64,000 bases of DNA from Tsukamurella sp. PLM1 (GTDB taxonomy: Bacteria > Actinomycetota > Actinomycetes > Mycobacteriales > Mycobacteriaceae). The notes beneath the pieces are model-generated. The model was not told the origin of the DNA. It saw only the letters and a program-made list of their open reading frames with translations, and made no database searches. Position numbers and translations under genes: made by a program. This document shows, in pieces, positions 1 through 10,365 of the stretch. The DNA is taken from NCBI RefSeq assembly GCF_023168325.1, contig NZ_AP025688.1:744001-808000 (forward strand), in the 5' to 3' direction. Numbering within the stretch: position 1 is the first letter of the stretch; every line of letters begins with the position of its first letter.

Positions 1-1437
1 TTCAGCCTCACCGGTCCGATTCTCGGCCAGCTCCTCAACGGTATGACGCCGATCATGAACCAGTTGGGACCGCAGATCGGTCCGTTCGCCGACGCGCTCA
101 CGGCCGCGATGCCGTCCATCGTCGGCCTGGTCTTCCCTCTGCTCACGTCGACAATTACCCCGCCGAAGGATGTCCTCACCGGGATCGCCGCAGCGACGCA
201 GGCGTTGCAGGCGGGCGACCCGTTCGGGGCGGTGAACGCGCTGCTCGACACAGCCGCCAAGGTGGGCGAATTCGCGGTGGAAGCGATGTTCGGCGATCTG
301 AGCATCACCAAGGGGCTCGCAGGGCTTTTGCCCGCCGTCCTCTCGGGCCTCGCCGGATCGTCGTGGGCGGACGCGGGGCCATTCACCCTGCCGACCGGCA
401 ACACGGTGACGTTCGCGCCGGCTTCCGCGTCCACCCTCGCCGCGTCGCCCACAGCGCTGCCCGACTTCGGCGCGATCGGCACGATTTGGACGGACTCGTT
501 CAAGGGAGTCTTCGACTACCTCAGCGGACCCGCCGGGCTGAGATCAGCGATTGACGCGGTGTTGTCAGGGTTGCCGCAGGGGCAGTTCGCTTCGCCGTAC
601 GTCGTGGCGCACGGTGTACTTCTCGCGCCGTTGCTGATGCTGGGCGAACCGGTGATCAAGACCGGCGACATCATCAACCCGTACCTCGGCCCGATCGGCA
701 ACGGTATCGGCGGTGCGACGTTCCCGTTGATCATGACGACCCTGGGGATCTACAGCGCTACACGGCTCGCGCCGGAGGCCGCGTTGACGTCGATCGAGAA
801 CGTGGGCAAGGCGTTGGCAGCAGGCGATCCGATCGCGGCTCTGCAAGCGGTGATCACCGGAGCGGGTACCACGCTCGCGGAGCTGAACAAGGGCCTGTTC
901 ATGTCTGATCCAAATGGTTACCCGGCGTTGTTGCCGAGCCTGGTCAGCATCGCAGAGGGGTTCACCGACGGTGTCCTCGGCAAGACCGAGCCGCTCGATG
1001 CGGGTCTCATGCGGACCACCGCCGCCACCGACGTCGATGCAGCCGGTGCGGACGAGGCAGTGGGTGGCGACACGGCGGCCGGTGCCTCCGGCGGGGATGC
1101 GGCGGGTGAGGATGCGGCGACCGGAGGCGGCGCACCGTCGGAGGCCGGGACGCCCGTGGGGGAGACGGAGGCCCCTGCCGAGGGTGCGGGGACGCCGGCT
1201 GAAGGAGCGGCCGCTCCTGACGACGAGGCGCCGGCTGAAGAGGCTCCCGCAGAGGAGGTGGCGGAGGCCCCCGCTGCTTCCGAGGAGGTGACGGGTACCG
1301 ACGAAGCGACCGATGCCGACACCGCAGGTACCGGTACCGACGCAGCCGGCACCACGGGTGATACCGACACTGCGGGTAAGGACACCGCGGACACCGCGGA
1401 CACCGCGGATTCCGAGGAGACCGCCGCCGCGGCCTAA
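1..1437 (+). CDS. GjpA-like outer-membrane porin / secreted protein, 5' truncated
   Basis: The reading frame is open from base 1, so the start codon and any signal peptide lie upstream of the window. The visible 478 residues contain a hydrophobic, Gly/Leu/Pro-rich body with two related stretches: PPKDVLTGIAAATQALQAGD near 160-220, and EAALTSIENVGKALAAGD near 775-830. From about base 1000 to the stop it becomes a low-complexity Ala/Glu/Thr/Asp/Gly tail (EAPAEEAPAEE, DTADTADTAD). This layout resembles the GjpA porin family described in Gordonia and annotated in related mycolata, which is my family guess from memory. A generic surface-exposed secreted protein is the alternative. The acidic tail is probably extracellular. 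The gene is followed by a long palindrome that could end its transcript. Confidence 0.5.
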   Translation, partial: FSLTGPILGQLLNGMTPIMNQLGPQIGPFADALTAAMPSIVGLVFPLLTSTITPPKDVLTGIAAATQALQAGDPFGAVNALLDTAAKVGEFAVEAMFGDLSITKGLAGLLPAVLSGLAGSSWADAGPFTLPTGNTVTFAPASASTLAASPTALPDFGAIGTIWTDSFKGVFDYLSGPAGLRSAIDAVLSGLPQGQFASPYVVAHGVLLAPLLMLGEPVIKTGDIINPYLGPIGNGIGGATFPLIMTTLGIYSATRLAPEAALTSIENVGKALAAGDPIAALQAVITGAGTTLAELNKGLFMSDPNGYPALLPSLVSIAEGFTDGVLGKTEPLDAGLMRTTAATDVDAAGADEAVGGDTAAGASGGDAAGEDAATGGGAPSEAGTPVGETEAPAEGAGTPAEGAAAPDDEAPAEEAPAEEVAEAPAASEEVTGTDEATDADTAGTGTDAAGTTGDTDTAGKDTADTADTADSEETAAAA

Positions 1438-1482
1438 TCCACATCTGTCGCCGGCGGGCGGAACGGGTACCTGAAGCCGGTA

Positions 1483-1540
1483 ACACCCAAATTGCGCATG
1501 AACACCCTGCACGCAGGGGGTTCATGCGCATTTCGGGTGT
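1483..1540. terminator. Large inverted repeat after the porin-like gene
   Basis: Two arms of about 20 bases (1483-1503 and 1520-1540; both contain GCGCATGAAC or its complement) pair with few mismatches. The loop contains a second small hairpin (CCCTGC/GCAGGG). There is no clear T run. It sits 45 bases after the stop of the upstream gene, so a transcription terminator is likely. A REP-like element is the alternative because tandem repeats follow directly. Confidence 0.5.
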
Positions 1541-1627
1541 CTGGACCGCTGTCGGCGGGCGGAATGGGTGTCTGGACCGCTGCTGGCGGGCGGAATGGGT
1601 GTCTGGATCGCTGTCGGCGGGCGGAAC
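1535..1627. repeat. 31-bp tandem repeat, three copies
   Basis: Units begin at 1535, 1566 and 1597 with a period of exactly 31 bases, each starting GGGTGTCTGGA and carrying GGCGGGCGGAA. A degenerate fourth unit is at 1445-1475. Unit-to-unit differences are one to three bases. The array fills the gap between the hairpin and the helicase gene. Confidence 0.8.
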
Positions 1628-1691
1628 GGGTGTCTGAACGCCTCTAAACATGTCGCGGCCACGTGCTCCGAAACCTGTCACCCGCCCCGGC

Positions 1692-1697
1692 TACTCT
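1692..1697 (+). promoter_or_regulatory. Putative -10 element (TACTCT) of pcrA
   Basis: TACTCT fits the actinobacterial TANNNT -10 pattern and ends nine bases before the ATG at 1707, as for a leaderless or very short leader transcript. The same hexamer in a similar GCTACTCTGG context precedes accD1 at 17067. No convincing -35 was seen. Confidence 0.35.
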
Positions 1698-1706
1698 GGA
1701 CGGGAG

Positions 1707-4126
1707 ATGAATGACCCAGCACCGCAGCAGTCCGGACTCCGCCAGCGCCAGCCCTTCACCCGCCCCAGCCAGCGGCACAAGGCGCAGCAGGAACGCGGCC
1801 AGGAACTGCTCGAGGGGCTGAACCCGCAGCAGCGGGCCGCGGTGCTCCATGAGGGATCGCCGCTGCTCATCGTCGCGGGCGCGGGGTCGGGCAAGACGGC
1901 GGTGCTCACCCGCCGCATCGCCTACCTGCTGGCCGCGCGCAACATGCACCCCGGCCAGATCCTCGCGATCACGTTCACCAACAAGGCGGCGGCGGAGATG
2001 CGCGAGCGCGTGGCGCAGCTCATCGGCCCGCGCGCGAAGGTCATGTGGGTGTCCACGTTCCACTCCACCTGCGTGCGCATCCTCCGCGCGCAGGCGGGCC
2101 TGCTGTCGGGCATGAACTCGAACTTCTCGATCTACGACGCGGACGATTCCCGGCGTCTGCTCACGATGATCGTCAAGGACATGGGGCTGGACGCGAAGAA
2201 GTTCGCCCCGCGCGCGCTCGCCACCCACATCAGCAACCTCAAGAACGAGCTGATCGATCCGGAGCAGGCCTCCGCGGACGCGGCGAAGACGGGGGAGCCG
2301 TTCGCGGTCACCGTCGCCGAGGTGTACGGCACGTACCAGTCCCGGCTGCGCGGTGCGAACGCCTTCGACTTCGACGACCTGATCGGCGAGACGGTGGCGC
2401 TGCTGCAGTCGCACCCGAACGTCGCGCAGTACTACCGCCGCCGGTTCCGGCACGTGATGGTGGACGAGTACCAGGACACCAACCACGCGCAGTACGTGTT
2501 GGTCCGCGAGCTGGTCGGGTTGGAGACCGACGCGGACGGCGTGGAGCCCAGCGAGCTGTGCGTCGTGGGCGACGCGGATCAGTCGATCTACGCCTTCCGC
2601 GGCGCCACGATCCGCAACATCGAGGAGTTCGAGCGGGACTTCCCGAACGCGGAAACCATTCTGCTGGAACAGAACTACCGCTCCACGCAGACCATCCTCT
2701 CGGCCGCCAACGCGGTCATCTCCCGCAACGCGGGTCGCCGGGAGAAGAAGCTCTGGACCGACCAGGGCGACGGTGCGCTCATCACCGGTTACGTGGCCGA
2801 CAACGAGCACGACGAGGCGAGTTTCGTGGTCTCGGAGATCGACGCGCTGGCCGACCGGGGCGCCAAGTACAGCGACGTCGCGGTCTTCTACCGCACTAAC
2901 ACCGCCGCCCGCGTGTTGGAGGAGGTGTTCATCCGCCACGGCGTCCCGTACAAGGTGGTCGGCGGGGTGCGCTTCTACGAGCGCAAGGAGGTCCGTGACC
3001 TCGTCGCGTACCTGCGCGCCATCGACAACCCGAACGACACCGTCAGCCTGCAGCGCATCGTCAACACCCCGCGCCGCGGCATCGGCGATCGCGCCCAGGC
3101 GTGTCTCACGGTGCACGCCGAGAACCGCGGGGGCACGTTCGCGAGCGCCATCGAGGACGCGGTGGACGGCACCGTCGCCATGCTGAACCCGCGCTCGCGC
3201 AACGCGATCGCCACGTTCGCCGGCCTCATGGCCGACCTGCGTCGCGTCGCCGCCGACGAGGATCAGGACCTGGGCGACCTGCTCGACGCCGTCGTCGAGA
3301 AGACGGGCTACCGGGCCGAGCTGGAGGGCTCGTCCGACCCGCAGGACGGCGCGCGGCTCGAGAACATCGAGGAGCTGATCAGCGTCGCGCGCGAGTTCTC
3401 GGCGCAGGACTTCACCGACGTCCAGGTCGACGAGGGCAGCCCCGAGCCGGGCTCACTGGCCGCGTTTCTCGAGCGCGTCTCGCTGGTTGCGGACGCCGAC
3501 CAATTGCCGGACGGCGACGCCGGCGTGGTCACCCTCATGACGCTGCACACGGCGAAGGGCCTCGAGTTCCCGGTGGTCTTCGTGACCGGCTGGGAGGACG
3601 GGCAGTTCCCGCACATGCGCGCGCTGGGCGACGAGTCCGAACTGGCCGAGGAGCGCCGCCTGGCCTACGTCGGTATCACCCGCGCGCGCGAGCGGCTGTA
3701 CGTCAGCCGCGCGATGATCCGCTCCGCCTGGGGCGATCCGATGCAGAACCCAGAGTCGCGTTTCCTCCAGGAGATCCCGCAGCACCTCATCGACTGGCGC
3801 CGAACCGAGCCGCGCCGCAGCCAGTTCGGCGGCTCGCGCGGCGTGTTCGGGCAGGACCGGCAGTCCTGGGGCGGTCAGTACGGGGCCGGGCCCGGTCCCA
3901 GGGCTCCGACGGTGCCTGGCAGCCCAAGCGGGCCCCGAAGCCGTCGCGGCGCGCCAACAAGCTGTCGCTGGCCGTGGGCGACCGGGTGTCGCACGACTCG
4001 TTCGGCCTGGGCACCGTCACCGCCATCACGGGCGCCGGTCCGATGGAGCGTGCCACGTTCGACTTCGGGTCGTCGGGCACCGTCACCCTGATGACGTTCG
4101 GCGGGCTGCCGATGGAGAAGCTGTAG
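1707..4126 (+). CDS. pcrA: ATP-dependent DNA helicase UvrD1/PcrA, frameshifted near the C terminus
   Basis: This is a superfamily 1A 3'-5' DNA helicase acting in nucleotide excision repair and replication restart. All core motifs are present in order: Walker A GAGSGKT (about residue 58 from the ATG at 1707), TFTNKAAAEM, Walker B VMVDEYQDTN, GDADQSIYAFRGA, LEQNYRST, TLHTAKGLEFPVVF and YVGITRARERLYVS. At 3880-3905, within a G/C-rich run, the frame breaks. The downstream -1 frame supplies the expected C-terminal Tudor-like domain (VGDRVSHDSFGLGTV, ending MEKL at 4126). The intact protein would have 806 residues. Read literally, the first frame ends at 4091 with an aberrant tail and loses the RNA-polymerase-interacting Tudor domain. 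An in-frame ATG at 1650 is possible, but the shorter start fits homologues and the -10 element. The 3' end overlaps the convergent hydratase gene by 44 bases. Confidence 0.93.
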
Positions 4127-4916
4127 GTCCATCGAACAGGCTCCGGATGCGGTTGCGGGCGTCGTCGGTTTGGCACAGGGCGCGCTGCGCGGCCTGCTCG
4201 CGGGCGAGGTGCTCCGGGAACGAGAGCGTCGCGCCGTCACGAATGAGGCATTTGGCCGCGGCGAACGCCTGGCGAGGACCATCAGCCAGTGTGCGGGCCA
4301 ACTCATCCGTGGCCGAAGCCAGGTCTGCGTCGGGTACCACGCGCGAGGCGATGCCGATCCGGAGTGCTTCCGCGGCGTCGACGACCCGATTCGTGAGGAT
4401 CAGATCCAGTGCCGTCCGAGCGCCGACCAGACGCGGCAACGTGTATCCGACACCGCAGTCGGTCGCCAGGCCGATGCGACCGAATCCCGTCATGAACTTG
4501 GCCGACTCCGCCGCGATGACGAGATCCGCGGCGCACAGCAGTCCGAGCCCGCCGCCGACGGCGTACCCCTGCGCCACGGCGATCACCGGAATGCTCAGAC
4601 CGGCGATCGTGGCCACCACCTGATGCAAGCGATCAGTCATGTCTACGGTCAGTCGGTCGGCGACATCACGGTCACCGGCCAGTGGCGCCACGTCGCCGCC
4701 GGCGGAGAAGTTGCGTCCTCGGGCATCGAGCACCAGGACACGGACGGTCTCGTCGGCGGCGCAGACAGCTGTGGCTTCGATCAGCGCGTCTGCGAGGGCG
4801 CGGTCGAGCGCGTTCGACCGGTCCGGCCGATTCAGCGTGATGCGGGCGATCCCGCCGGTCATCGACCAGAGGACGTCGGGTGCTGCGATGTCGTGACGAT
4901 CAGTCATGACAGTCAT
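4083..4916 (-). CDS. Enoyl-CoA hydratase/isomerase (crotonase) family protein
   Basis: A 277-residue crotonase-fold enzyme that would hydrate an enoyl-CoA in the cytoplasm. Visible family signatures are ITLNRPDRSNALD (N-terminal strand), FSAGGDVAPLA (first oxyanion-hole loop), AVAQGYAVGGGLGLLCAADL (second oxyanion loop) and FGRIGLATDCGVGYTLPRL. In Atu-type clusters this position would be the isohexenylglutaconyl-CoA hydratase; in the M. tuberculosis accA2/accD2 cluster it is echA7. The substrate here is not determined. The C terminus after SLFD runs an extra dozen residues into the convergent pcrA end, which hints that the native end was replaced. A second ATG at 4907 is equally usable. It directly follows the 5' remnant of another crotonase. 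Confidence 0.85.
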   Translation of the reverse strand: MTVMTDRHDIAAPDVLWSMTGGIARITLNRPDRSNALDRALADALIEATAVCAADETVRVLVLDARGRNFSAGGDVAPLAGDRDVADRLTVDMTDRLHQVVATIAGLSIPVIAVAQGYAVGGGLGLLCAADLVIAAESAKFMTGFGRIGLATDCGVGYTLPRLVGARTALDLILTNRVVDAAEALRIGIASRVVPDADLASATDELARTLADGPRQAFAAAKCLIRDGATLSFPEHLAREQAAQRALCQTDDARNRIRSLFDGPTASPSAARRTSSG

Positions 4917-4989
4917 GAGCCGGCCGGTTGAGAGTGACGTGGAGGGCGTCGCCGCGGTGCTCGACGAGGACGGCGTCGTCCGGACTCAT
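4900..4989 (-). pseudogene. 5' remnant of a second crotonase gene
   Basis: The ATG at 4989 overlaps the stop of the acyl-CoA synthetase gene (ATGA), as for a translationally coupled next gene. The 29 codons read like a crotonase start (VLVEHRGDALHVTLNRPA) and then stop at 4900. After the LNRPA motif the sequence passes directly into the start of the complete crotonase gene, overlapping its first codons. The simplest reading is that the body of a first hydratase gene (and anything between the two genes) was deleted, or was collapsed during assembly. Confidence 0.6.
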
Positions 4990-6679
4990 GATTCTCTCCG
5001 GGTGCTCGTGACTGCGGGAGCAGGCTCATGGACGCCGTCGATCAGGGTCGCGGCGTAGAGGTCCTCGATGTCGGCGGCGTACTTCTCGTTCAGCACACGG
5101 CGCTTGAGCTTGCCCGTAGGGGTGACCATCGGCGTGCCCGGATGCCAGCCCTCGGGCACGATCTTGAACCGCTTGATCTGCTCGATGCGCGACAGGTGCG
5201 CGTTTCCATCCGCGACGGCTTGCCGGATGGTCGCCACCACGACCGGATCGTGGTACAGGTCATCGCCGGTGGCGGTGACGCCCAGATCCGGGGCGACCTC
5301 CGCCTCGATCGTGATCAGCGCGACGTTGAACGGACGATTGTCCCCGTATACCATCATCGGGCCCACCAGCCGAGAGGCGTCGCGCACAGCGCCCTCGATG
5401 TTGCTCGGGGACATGTTCTTTCCGCCGGAGTTGATGATCAGCTCCTTCTTCTTGTCGATGATCGAGTAGTAGCCCTCGTCGTCGACGGCGAAGATGTCGC
5501 CGGTGTGCAGCCATCCGTCCTGGTCGATCGTGTCGGCGGTCTTGACCGGATCCTTCCGGTAGCACTTCATCAGAAAGTCTGCCCGCACCAGCATTTCGCC
5601 GTCCGCAGCCAGTCGGCACTCGTAGCCCTCCATCGGGAAACCGACGGTGCCCGCCTTCGCCAGCTCGATCGGAGCCGCGGTCGCGATCCCGATCTCGGAC
5701 ATGCCCCAGATGTCGGTCGTGGGGACACCGATCTTGTTGAGGAAGGCCAGCACCTCGGCGTTGAGGGTCGCTGAACCCGACAGCGCCCATCGCAGCTCGT
5801 CGAAGCCGAGTCGAGAGCGGATGGCGCTGAGTACGGCATCGTCACCTCTATCGAACGCTGCCTGCAAGGCCGGGTCGGCGGCCAGCGCGGCCTCGGCGCC
5901 CTGCTTGAGCTTCTCCCACACCCGCGGCACCGCCGCGAAGGTCGTCGGACGGACTTGCGCGAGCGCTGCCCCGAGGTCGGCCATGTTCGGGCACATCGTG
6001 ATCGCCGCGCCGTAGATCGAGTGGAAGTAGTACAGGATGCCGCGGTCGGCCAGATGGGCGGTGGGCAGGTACGACACCGCCCGGTCGTCAGGAGTAATGG
6101 GGAAGCGAGCGACATGCGAGCGTCCCATCGCGAGGAAGTTGTCGTGGGTGTGTTCAACTCCTTCGGCGGCCCCGTCGTGCCCGAGGTGTAGATCAGGCAC
6201 AGGGTGTCGTCGGGCCGGACCGCTCGCCAGGCGGCGTCGAAGTCGAAGCCCTTCTCCGGGCGGAGCCGGTCGACGTCGCCGTCCTCGATGACCAGGACGG
6301 GGATGTCGGTACCCGAGTCACGGACGTTGTCGGCGAATTGCCGTTCAGTGACGACGATCCGGGCGTCGGAGTTATCCAGCATGTAGCGGACTTGCTCGGG
6401 GGAGCTCGTGTTGTAGATGGAGAACGTGGTGACTCCGAGATGGTTCGCGGCCATCTCGCAGAGAGCGTGTTCGGCACGATTGGCGAGCAGCGCGGCGAGG
6501 GTGTCGCCGCGTCGCAGGCCCAGGGCTGCGAGCCCGCCCGCGATGCGCTCCACCTCAGCACCGTACTGTCCCCAGGTCAGATCGATCGAGCCGTCCAGGT
6601 TCCGGAGTGCGGAAGCGTCGGGCCGGGTGCGGACGTGTCGTTGAAATGCTTCGGGGATGGTGGTCGGCTCGGTGGTCAC
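4986..6679 (-). CDS. Long/medium-chain acyl-CoA synthetase (AMP-binding), frameshifted
   Basis: ANL-superfamily ligase that activates a carboxylic acid to its CoA thioester. The N-terminal part (from the GTG at 6679) has LTWGQYGAEVERIAGGL and the P-loop YTSGTTGPPK. The frame breaks just after that lysine at about 6158-6163, where one G appears lost (AAGGAG for AAGGGAG). The other frame continues GVEHTHDNFLAMGRSH, LPTAHLADR, IWGMSEIG, GWLHTGDIF, INSGGKNMSPSNIEG and the C-terminal lysine motif TPTGKLKRR. The intact protein would be about 564 residues, of the FadD11/FadD15-like type. The GTG start overlaps the accA2-type stop (GTGA), so it is coupled in the operon. Read literally the protein is cut inside its ATP-binding motif and would be inactive. 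Confidence 0.85.
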
Positions 6680-8664
6680 AGCTGGTTCCCTTCTCGTGGA
6701 TTGTCGATGATGGCCAGCACATGATCGGCGTCGATCTGTTGGCCCGCGGATACCGCCAGGAGCGACACCGTGCCGTCGTGGGGTGCGCTCATCGTGACTT
6801 GCATCTTCATAGCTTCGAGGACGACGACCGGGGCACCGGCGATCACCTCGTCGCCCTTAGCCACGTGGACGGACGTGACGAGGGCCGGCATCGGCGCGAC
6901 CAGTGATCCGTCGGGCAGGTCTGAACCCGGGTCACGGAAACGGGGTACTTCCCGCAGGCTCACCGCCCCGAGGGCCGAGTCGACGTCGATGCGGTCGTTC
7001 GCAACCGAGACGGCGAACCGGTGGCGGGCGCCATCGACGTCGAGTTCGACTGCGTCCGCAGTGGATTCGGTCACTCGCGCATCTGTCAGGTCGGTGCCGG
7101 CCGCCGAGACGCGGTACCCGTCGCGGGTGTTCCGGTACTCGACCTCGATCTCCTCGTCGCCGGCGAGGTACGCGGTGCGCTGTGGCATCGACGGAACGTT
7201 GCGCCAGCCCGACGGCAGGTCGGCTCCGACTCGGGCCCGCGCGTGCCGGTCGGCGGCTTGGGCCAGGGCAGCGGCCACCGCGGACAGTCGAATGTCATCG
7301 GGGCCGGCCAACGGCGCGAAGACCTCGGGTCCGTTGTTGCGGGTGAAGAACGCAGTATCGATCTCGCCCGCCAGGAACTCCGGGTGGCGCAGTACGCGGA
7401 CGAGCAGGTCCCGGTTGGTGACCGGTCCGTGCAGGTGCGCGTGAGCGAGCGCACCGGACAGGATGCGGGCGGCCTCCGTGCGGGTCGGCGCCCACGCGAT
7501 CACCTTGGCGAGCAGGCCGTCGTAGTGCACGCCGATGGTATCGCCCGCCCCGAAGCCACTGTCCACCCGCAGTCCCGGCAGATCAGGAATCGCGAACTCA
7601 CTGTGGCTGTCGACGAAATCGAACTCGTGGATGGGCCCGTTGGTCGGCATCCAGTTGTTCGCCGGGTCCTCGGCGACGAGCCGCGCCTCGATGGCGTGGC
7701 CGTTGAGTGCGGGTATCGAGGTCTGCGGAAGCGCTGCGCCCTCAGCGATGCGGATCTGCCAGGCAACGAGGTCGAGGCCGGTGACGCATTCCGTGACGGG
7801 GTGCTCGACCTGCAGTCGGGTGTTCATCTCCAGGAAGTAGAAGCGGCCGCGATTGTCGGCCAGGAACTCGACTGTGCCCGCGCCGACGTAGTCGACGGCT
7901 TTCGTCGCGAGAACGGCCGCCGAGCAGAGTCGCTCACGTAGTTCGGTGTCCACCATGGGAGAGGGCGACTCTTCGATCACCTTCTGGTGGCGGCGCTGGA
8001 TCGAGCATTCACGCTCGGCGAGCGGCCAGACATTGCCATGGGTATCGGCGAGGATCTGAACCTCGATATGTCGGCCGTCGGCGATGTAGGGCTCGCAGAA
8101 GACCGTCGGATCGCCGAATGCGGAAGCCGCCTCGCTGCGGGCGGCCTCCACCGCCGCCGGCAACTCCGCAAGTGAATCGACCACGCGCATGCCTCGGCCG
8201 CCACCTCCGGCGGAGGCCTTGACGAGGACCGGCAGGTCGTCGACGGTGACGGTCGCCGGGTCGAGCTCGGACAGGACGGGGACGCCGGCGGCACCCATCA
8301 GCCTCTTGGACTCGATCTTCGATCCCATCGCCTCGATCGCCTTCGCGGGCGGACCGATCCAGGTGAGCCCGGAGTCGGTCACGGCGCGAGCGAAGGCGGC
8401 GTTCTCGGACAGGAACCCGTAGCCCGGGTGGATCGCGTCGGCTCCGGAACGCCGCGCGGCGTCGAGGATGAGGTCGATCCGGAGATAGGTATCCGCGGGG
8501 GTGCTGCCCGGCAGGCCGACGACCACGTCGGCGTCGCGTGCGTGCGGAGCCCGGGCGTCCGCGTCGGACGCGACTGCGACGGTGGTGATGCCCCTGCGGC
8601 GCGCGGTCCGGATGACGCGGCGTGCGATCTCACCGCGGTTGGCAACGAGGATTCGGTTGATCAT
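6676..8664 (-). CDS. Acyl-CoA carboxylase alpha subunit (biotin carboxylase + BCCP), AccA2-like
   Basis: The product is 662 residues and starts MINRILVANRGEIARR, the standard biotin carboxylase N terminus. The ATP-grasp region follows: [62 protein letters not shown]. The C-terminal biotinyl domain carries EAMKM with the biotinylated lysine at about residue 620. It carboxylates BCCP-biotin with bicarbonate and ATP and passes the carboxyl group to the partner AccD2-like subunit. The start at 8664 is five bases after the accD2 stop. A coincidental open frame continues upstream through accD2, producing an apparent 1197-residue fusion that I reject. The substrate may be a branched enoyl-CoA. Confidence 0.92.
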   Translation of the reverse strand: MINRILVANRGEIARRVIRTARRRGITTVAVASDADARAPHARDADVVVGLPGSTPADTYLRIDLILDAARRSGADAIHPGYGFLSENAAFARAVTDSGLTWIGPPAKAIEAMGSKIESKRLMGAAGVPVLSELDPATVTVDDLPVLVKASAGGGGRGMRVVDSLAELPAAVEAARSEAASAFGDPTVFCEPYIADGRHIEVQILADTHGNVWPLAERECSIQRRHQKVIEESPSPMVDTELRERLCSAAVLATKAVDYVGAGTVEFLADNRGRFYFLEMNTRLQVEHPVTECVTGLDLVAWQIRIAEGAALPQTSIPALNGHAIEARLVAEDPANNWMPTNGPIHEFDFVDSHSEFAIPDLPGLRVDSGFGAGDTIGVHYDGLLAKVIAWAPTRTEAARILSGALAHAHLHGPVTNRDLLVRVLRHPEFLAGEIDTAFFTRNNGPEVFAPLAGPDDIRLSAVAAALAQAADRHARARVGADLPSGWRNVPSMPQRTAYLAGDEEIEVEYRNTRDGYRVSAAGTDLTDARVTESTADAVELDVDGARHRFAVSVANDRIDVDSALGAVSLREVPRFRDPGSDLPDGSLVAPMPALVTSVHVAKGDEVIAGAPVVVLEAMKMQVTMSAPHDGTVSLLAVSAGQQIDADHVLAIIDNPREGNQL

Positions 8665-8669
8665 GTGAC

Positions 8670-10269
8670 TCACATCCTGAAGACGCCGAAGGCGTTCTTG
8701 GCGCCCTCGACCGTCTCGTTGTCGATGACGGATAGACACAGTCCGAGCACGGTGCGGGTGTCGCGGGGGTCGATGATTCCGTCGTCGAACACCTTCCCGG
8801 ACATGAACGGGGCCAATGACTCCGTATCGATCTGGGATTCCACCTTGGCGCGGAGCTCCTCGTCGGCGCTCTCGTCGAACGCGACGCCTCGTGCTGCGGC
8901 GGCCTGCCGCGCGACGATCGACATGACGCCGGCAAGCTGTGTACCGCCCATGACGGCGGTCTTGGAGTTGGGCGGAGAACAGGAACCTCGGGCCGTATGC
9001 GCGACCGCACATTCCGTAATTGCCGGCGCCGTAGGATGCCCCGAGGTTGACGGTCAGGTGGGGTACGCGGGAGTTGGAGACCGCGTTGATCATCATCGCG
9101 CCGTGCTTGATGATGCCGTTCTGCTCGTACTCCTTGCCGACCATGAAGCCGGTGACGTTCTGCAGGAACAGCAGCGGCACGTCGATCTGGTTCGCCAGTT
9201 GGATGAACTGGGTGGCCTTCTGTGCCTCCTCGCTGAACAGCACGCCGCGGGCGTTGGCGAGGATCCCGACCCGGTAGCCGTGCAGGGTCGCCCAACCGGT
9301 GACGAGGCTGGTGCCGTAGAGCGGCTTGAACTCGTCGAATCGGGACCCGTCGACGAGGCGAGCTATCACCTCGAGCGGGTCGAAGGGCTGTTTGAGGTCG
9401 GTGGGGACGATGCCGAGCAGGTCGTCGGCGTCGTACTTGGGCGGATCGACGGGGACCGCCGGTCCGGGACCGCGCTTTCGCCAGTTGAGACGCGAGACGA
9501 TCTGGCGGCCGATCCGAATGGCGTCCGTCTCGTCGACGGCGAGGTAGTCGGCGAGGCCGGAGGTGCGTGCGTGCATCTCGGCGCCTCCGAGCGACTCGTC
9601 GTCGGACTCCTCGCCGGTGGCCATCTTCACCAGCGGGGGGCCGGCGAGGAACACCTTGGCGCGCTCCTTGACCATCACGGTGTAGTCGGACATGCCGGGA
9701 ACGTAGGCGCCGCCCGCGGTCGAGTTCCCGAAAACGAGCGAGATCACCGGCCGACCGGTCGCGGACGCCTGGGTGAGATCGCGGAACTGGCGACCGCCGG
9801 GCACGAAGATCTCGCTCTGGGTCGGGAGGTCGGCACCTCCGGACTCCACCAGGCAGATCAGGGGGAGGTTGTTCTCGCGTGCTATGTCGAAAAGGCGCAG
9901 GAACTTCCGCACGGTGTACGGATTCCCGGTTCCACCCTTGACGGTCGGCTCATGCGCGAGGATCGCGCACTCCACACCCTCGACGATGCCGATGCCGGTC
10001 ACCAGCGATGCGCCCACATGGAAGTCGGTGCCCCACGCGGCGAGCGGGGAGAGCTCGAGGAACGGGGAGTCCCGGTCGATGAGCATCTCGATGCGTTCGC
10101 GGGCGAGGAGTTTGCCGCGCGCGCGATGGCGATCGACGTAGCGGGCGCCACCGGCGGAGACGGCCTTCGCATGCTCGGCGTCGATGTCCGCGATGCGCTC
10201 GAGCAGCTCGGTGTGGCGAGACCGAAAGCGCTCATCGGCGGTGTCGACGGCGGTCGTCAGGACTGGCAT
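8670..10269 (-). CDS. Acyl-CoA carboxylase beta subunit (carboxyltransferase), AccD2-like, frameshifted
   Basis: Carboxyltransferase with two crotonase-like halves. N-terminal half: [51 protein letters not shown]-terminal half: GVLFSEEAQKATQF, FLQNVTGFMVGKEYE, GASYGAGNYGMCGRAY. At about 8966-8975 two bases appear missing (TCC-GCCC where a Trp codon is expected in the family FLFSWPN motif). The remaining 100 residues (NSKTAVMGGTQLAGVM to GVFRM) lie in another frame ending at 8670. The restored length is 533, matching AccD2 of M. tuberculosis as I recall it. The SD GGGAGG precedes the ATG. It is first gene of a leftward operon that diverges from a TetR gene across an operator-like palindrome. 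Confidence 0.9.
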
Positions 10270-10306
10270 GATCCGCCTCCCTGGAGGATTAAAATAAACT
10301 AGGCAT

Positions 10307-10319
10307 CATTAATATAATG
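10307..10319. promoter_or_regulatory. Operator-like palindrome between accD2-type gene and tetR
   Basis: CATTAATATAATG lies in an AT-rich island (10285-10320) in the 96-base divergent gap. The 13-mer at 13625-13637 is its reverse complement with one mismatch. This is the expected arrangement for a TetR autoregulated divergent operator that controls both operons. Confidence 0.55.
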
Positions 10320-10365
10320 GGTACATAGACTCGACTGCAAGGAATTCGTCAGAATTGAGGATCAC

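Noticed and set aside
6676..10269. 1197-residue carboxyltransferase-biotin carboxylase fusion
   Set aside because: The frame joins the two genes only because of the 2-base loss in accD2; the correct accD2 C terminus is in another frame and accA2 has its own start.
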